Below are positions 63,901 through 64,000 of a stretch of 64,000 bases of DNA, one piece after another. Every line of letters starts with the position of its first letter. Position 1 is the first letter of the stretch. The stretch comes from Symsagittifera roscoffensis (Eukaryota > Xenacoelomorpha > Acoela > Convolutidae), in NCBI RefSeq assembly GCF_963678635.1, contig NC_087063.1:23502701-23566700 (forward strand), written 5' to 3'. The notes under the pieces are model-generated. The model had not been told where the DNA came from, searched no databases, and saw only the letters and a program-made list of their open reading frames with translations. The translations under genes were made by a program, and so were the position numbers.

Positions 63901-64000
63901 CTTGGATTTGTTGCTGCGCTCGAACCTGGTCCAGCAAGAACTCTCTCGCATGAATATGAACAGCCTCTCATTATTGGATAAAACGGTGCAAGTCACACCA
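57956..64000 (+). CDS. E3 Ty3/gypsy gag-pro-pol, one intact frame (continues past window)
   Basis: A single frame open for exactly 2,015 codons from ATG 57,956 to the window edge, with no stop. Order: acidic/Ser-rich N-terminus (1-300), coiled coil (about 315-420), Gly/Ser/Arg-rich linker (about 440-560), a capsid-like helical domain (about 600-740, DTWIEVMKLHF), two CCHC zinc knuckles (C801-C804-H809-C814 and C853-C856-H861-C866), and a basic/helical linker. Then the aspartic protease with DTGA at 1160-1163, and the reverse transcriptase (about 1500-1710) with LDLGSAFWQVPL and YVDD (Asp1647, Asp1648). RNase H follows with DTDAS at 1793. Gag and pol are fused in one frame, without a frameshift site. 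All catalytic residues seen are intact, so this copy may be active. Integrase and the accessory genes should follow beyond the window, as in E1. It lies 3 kb after the LTR-like region. Confidence 0.93.
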   Translation, partial: MSLDKSRIPKRGNSSRKFIPEKQRKTMTDPFVDWIKRTRSDKEGTVSGRMVETRSQKTSEERRELLEVEVNTDHTMNDNQGVNGLEGRGRRLASESTPVEQGHDFATSTGTLDREEMSELSDISTEVTATRRSPTDNTMMASGTGKQTTSSSFSERMKNTFGNIFPFSMGGGAGNDGESQEEEDEEEQGDFGSQVSLNSSIQENEAYVGRETGTMDKFGVVTTISKEANTPGQSKDFAIRTSSEPQTGESRTRGLGNALADPEIDNEKTSRQRVKARISTSTKLPGTDRVTPPLVTPLMDNGAALEEALNNIVGSLGEQNEQMSIRMSELERAVHIERESLREEINRNRQEVGRSEKRLKERTDENMTRNLSRMTREAEQRELRLRADMEKLRIQQEQSLGSLDIKIDAMMERRTQAIMDRLDGLLSSKSGPKEGEPNSGGPSREPRVNFNEHQRRKTYGSTRGRGSSSGYATRGNTAWGPNSRASSTGNRQTSNERPTQSTHATGRSDSGNMGHTSPRRSHMGQAGNAHGDSDCRDAPHTEPSTRCEDTQAGHSRDATAMATAFEPLNRSLETFLTRLSRTNERSEKSRRVFKKPRCYKDESDGCIDTWIEVMKLHFEEEDLSERQECSALTSNLEGTALNCVMAKKQYQRDTAEKIFEILLNRFGSGVQGHQAMMRFEKRRQREDETIDKFLDDLEMLRRRSQPDESNRRMNLAVASKFIDGVKNDEFRTMLATHYTPLSTNAPTPEELRLKSKEYLLLKPPSRSGYYKKNYGNFNNGPANQGNNWYKPRDDMDKRRSCANCSSTDHHVSACPAYKQGMKAIGFSLEDEDASELDHEDFMRGVIAKFGPRCFFCNLEGHFKSDCRQFWDAVADIKHPRHEEALSGVKASKARLLSEAEARRKDKPQELAAKKMQAVTEEAREPEPATAADDFKIDYKAAAKDALNRVQQELVTKEIEQKVKLELENEKLQEQLNTFEAMEFEETKTPSSLDMKLKVISGKRFGMAPQGKKIQSIISVAGHQVIRNLSEPSEFTLMHLDTYADYLRQMEPRTESRAVRALLTTGGPRMKKLHGRYLEVYGPYQVMLNVDGISIYTRTYVTTDDDQIGQIYLGEEELKVRRIGHDAMMEQDAVHIGYEADVTAHLLDTNGTKIGVTGLLDTGAVVSVMPIKTWERMGFTREDLIPTNLRLAAANRGAIYVAGRTPITVLHMGGRDLWMSFLVVENLDDADQFILGRDFVRNFDVMIDLNNGLIRIRNPDRTYVKRPINRIITDENKVPVFLDRKVKLQPGQAVVAIFRMRNLNSLSDSKQVCLVPNPNSQSSVILGRSFSVTRNGLCVSVLLNTLDTTVSIQRGKKLGYALPMRTDYEETENSKKYSVKDCPYHANKDKILKRINELKSIHKLFSMKSETHDGLSSCSNFPERPSSYELDSDKPVLPEIEHLKGKIGEGDFEKLRDLLDRNAEVFSKHKADIGCCNFVEHEIELEEGAVPHREGARRMAPHKSEACRAEIEMLLEYDMIEPSKSPWACGVVMAKKKGGQLRFCCDFRYLNAVTIKDAYPIPRIDESLSKLGDAKFFTTLDLGSAFWQVPLRKKDREKTGFACELGLYQWKRMPFGLCNATATFQRLMAQALTGVTKKYGNLLMCYVDDVVIATPTLEDHIDRLDEVFGCMKRAGLKCKPSKCEILRDSIKYLGRMVDRHGVRPDPEAVEAVLTWKAPRTDTQLMSFLGFANYYREFIKGYADKVYPMQKLMRNKGKKFEWNDEAQVAFENIKRELCEAPVLGMPTEKGMYVLDTDASVVAISGILHQEQEWNGRTVLRPIAYGSKVLSDIEMKYGAPKAEMFAVVTFVEKYRAYLGSAPFKLRVDNRALSWLKTYSMDQSYIGRWIVRLDGYHMIIEHRMRDKHQNADSLSKKTEFYERLEQKQANQAEVKEGFSFLDKETYEALPLTRWLDKSGHPIPGHPELPVEKAAEIKILSREDPVPLDLLLRSNLVQQELSRMNMNSLSLLDKTVQVTP

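Overview
The window is animal nuclear DNA: a few sparse, conserved single-copy genes in AT-rich non-coding DNA on the left, and a large nest of retroelements on the right. Three host genes are recognisable: a 5'-incomplete atlastin (2.0-3.7 kb, +), a DNAJC30-like mitochondrial J protein (5.6-7.2 kb, -) and an intronless VPS54 (16.0-18.8 kb, -). A fourth, unrecognised exon lies at 0.5-1.1 kb (-). One atlastin intron is best placed as GA-AG, and VPS54 has no introns. Together these are reminiscent of appendicularian tunicates (larvaceans), but the organism is only a weak guess; metazoan is secure.

From 3.7 to 15.9 kb the DNA is mostly dispersed AT-rich repeats, fold-back (MITE-like) elements with G/C homopolymer arms, and a diverged tandem satellite with a monomer of about 130-170 bp. 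At 20.5-23.8 kb (-) lies a degenerate Penelope-like element (PLE) with reverse transcriptase and GIY-YIG endonuclease. A PHD-like zinc finger is inserted inside its RT.

From 23.8 kb to the right end everything belongs to one family of very large Ty3/gypsy-type retrotransposon, in three incomplete copies. E1 (-, about 41.55 down to 24 kb) carries RT-RNaseH-integrase, then a macro-domain ORF, a small ORF and a long accessory polyprotein, then LTR-like DNA; its 3' part is present twice as 4.4-kb direct repeats. E2 (+, 41.6-52 kb) carries the macro ORF, the small ORF and the full accessory polyprotein region (about 8.4 kb), with a complete SGNH/GDSL hydrolase site and a second SGNH-like domain. 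E3 (+, 57,956 to the window end) is an intact, uninterrupted gag-pro-pol reading frame of at least 2,015 codons, cut by the window edge. E2 and E3 are arranged head to tail and share one LTR-like/leader region, which holds a dense array of a TCCGGAGGGGT motif and repeated hairpin modules.

The combined architecture is LTR - long structured leader - gag-pro-pol - macro domain - small ORF - about 2,800-codon coiled-coil/SGNH/SGNH-like polyprotein - LTR. The accessory genes occupy the usual env position, and a repeated 50-bp block ending in a splice acceptor precedes them. This is the most unusual system in the window. The accessory proteins have no recognisable envelope features; macro plus esterase domains suggest ADP-ribose and ester/lipid or glycan chemistry, but their role is unknown.
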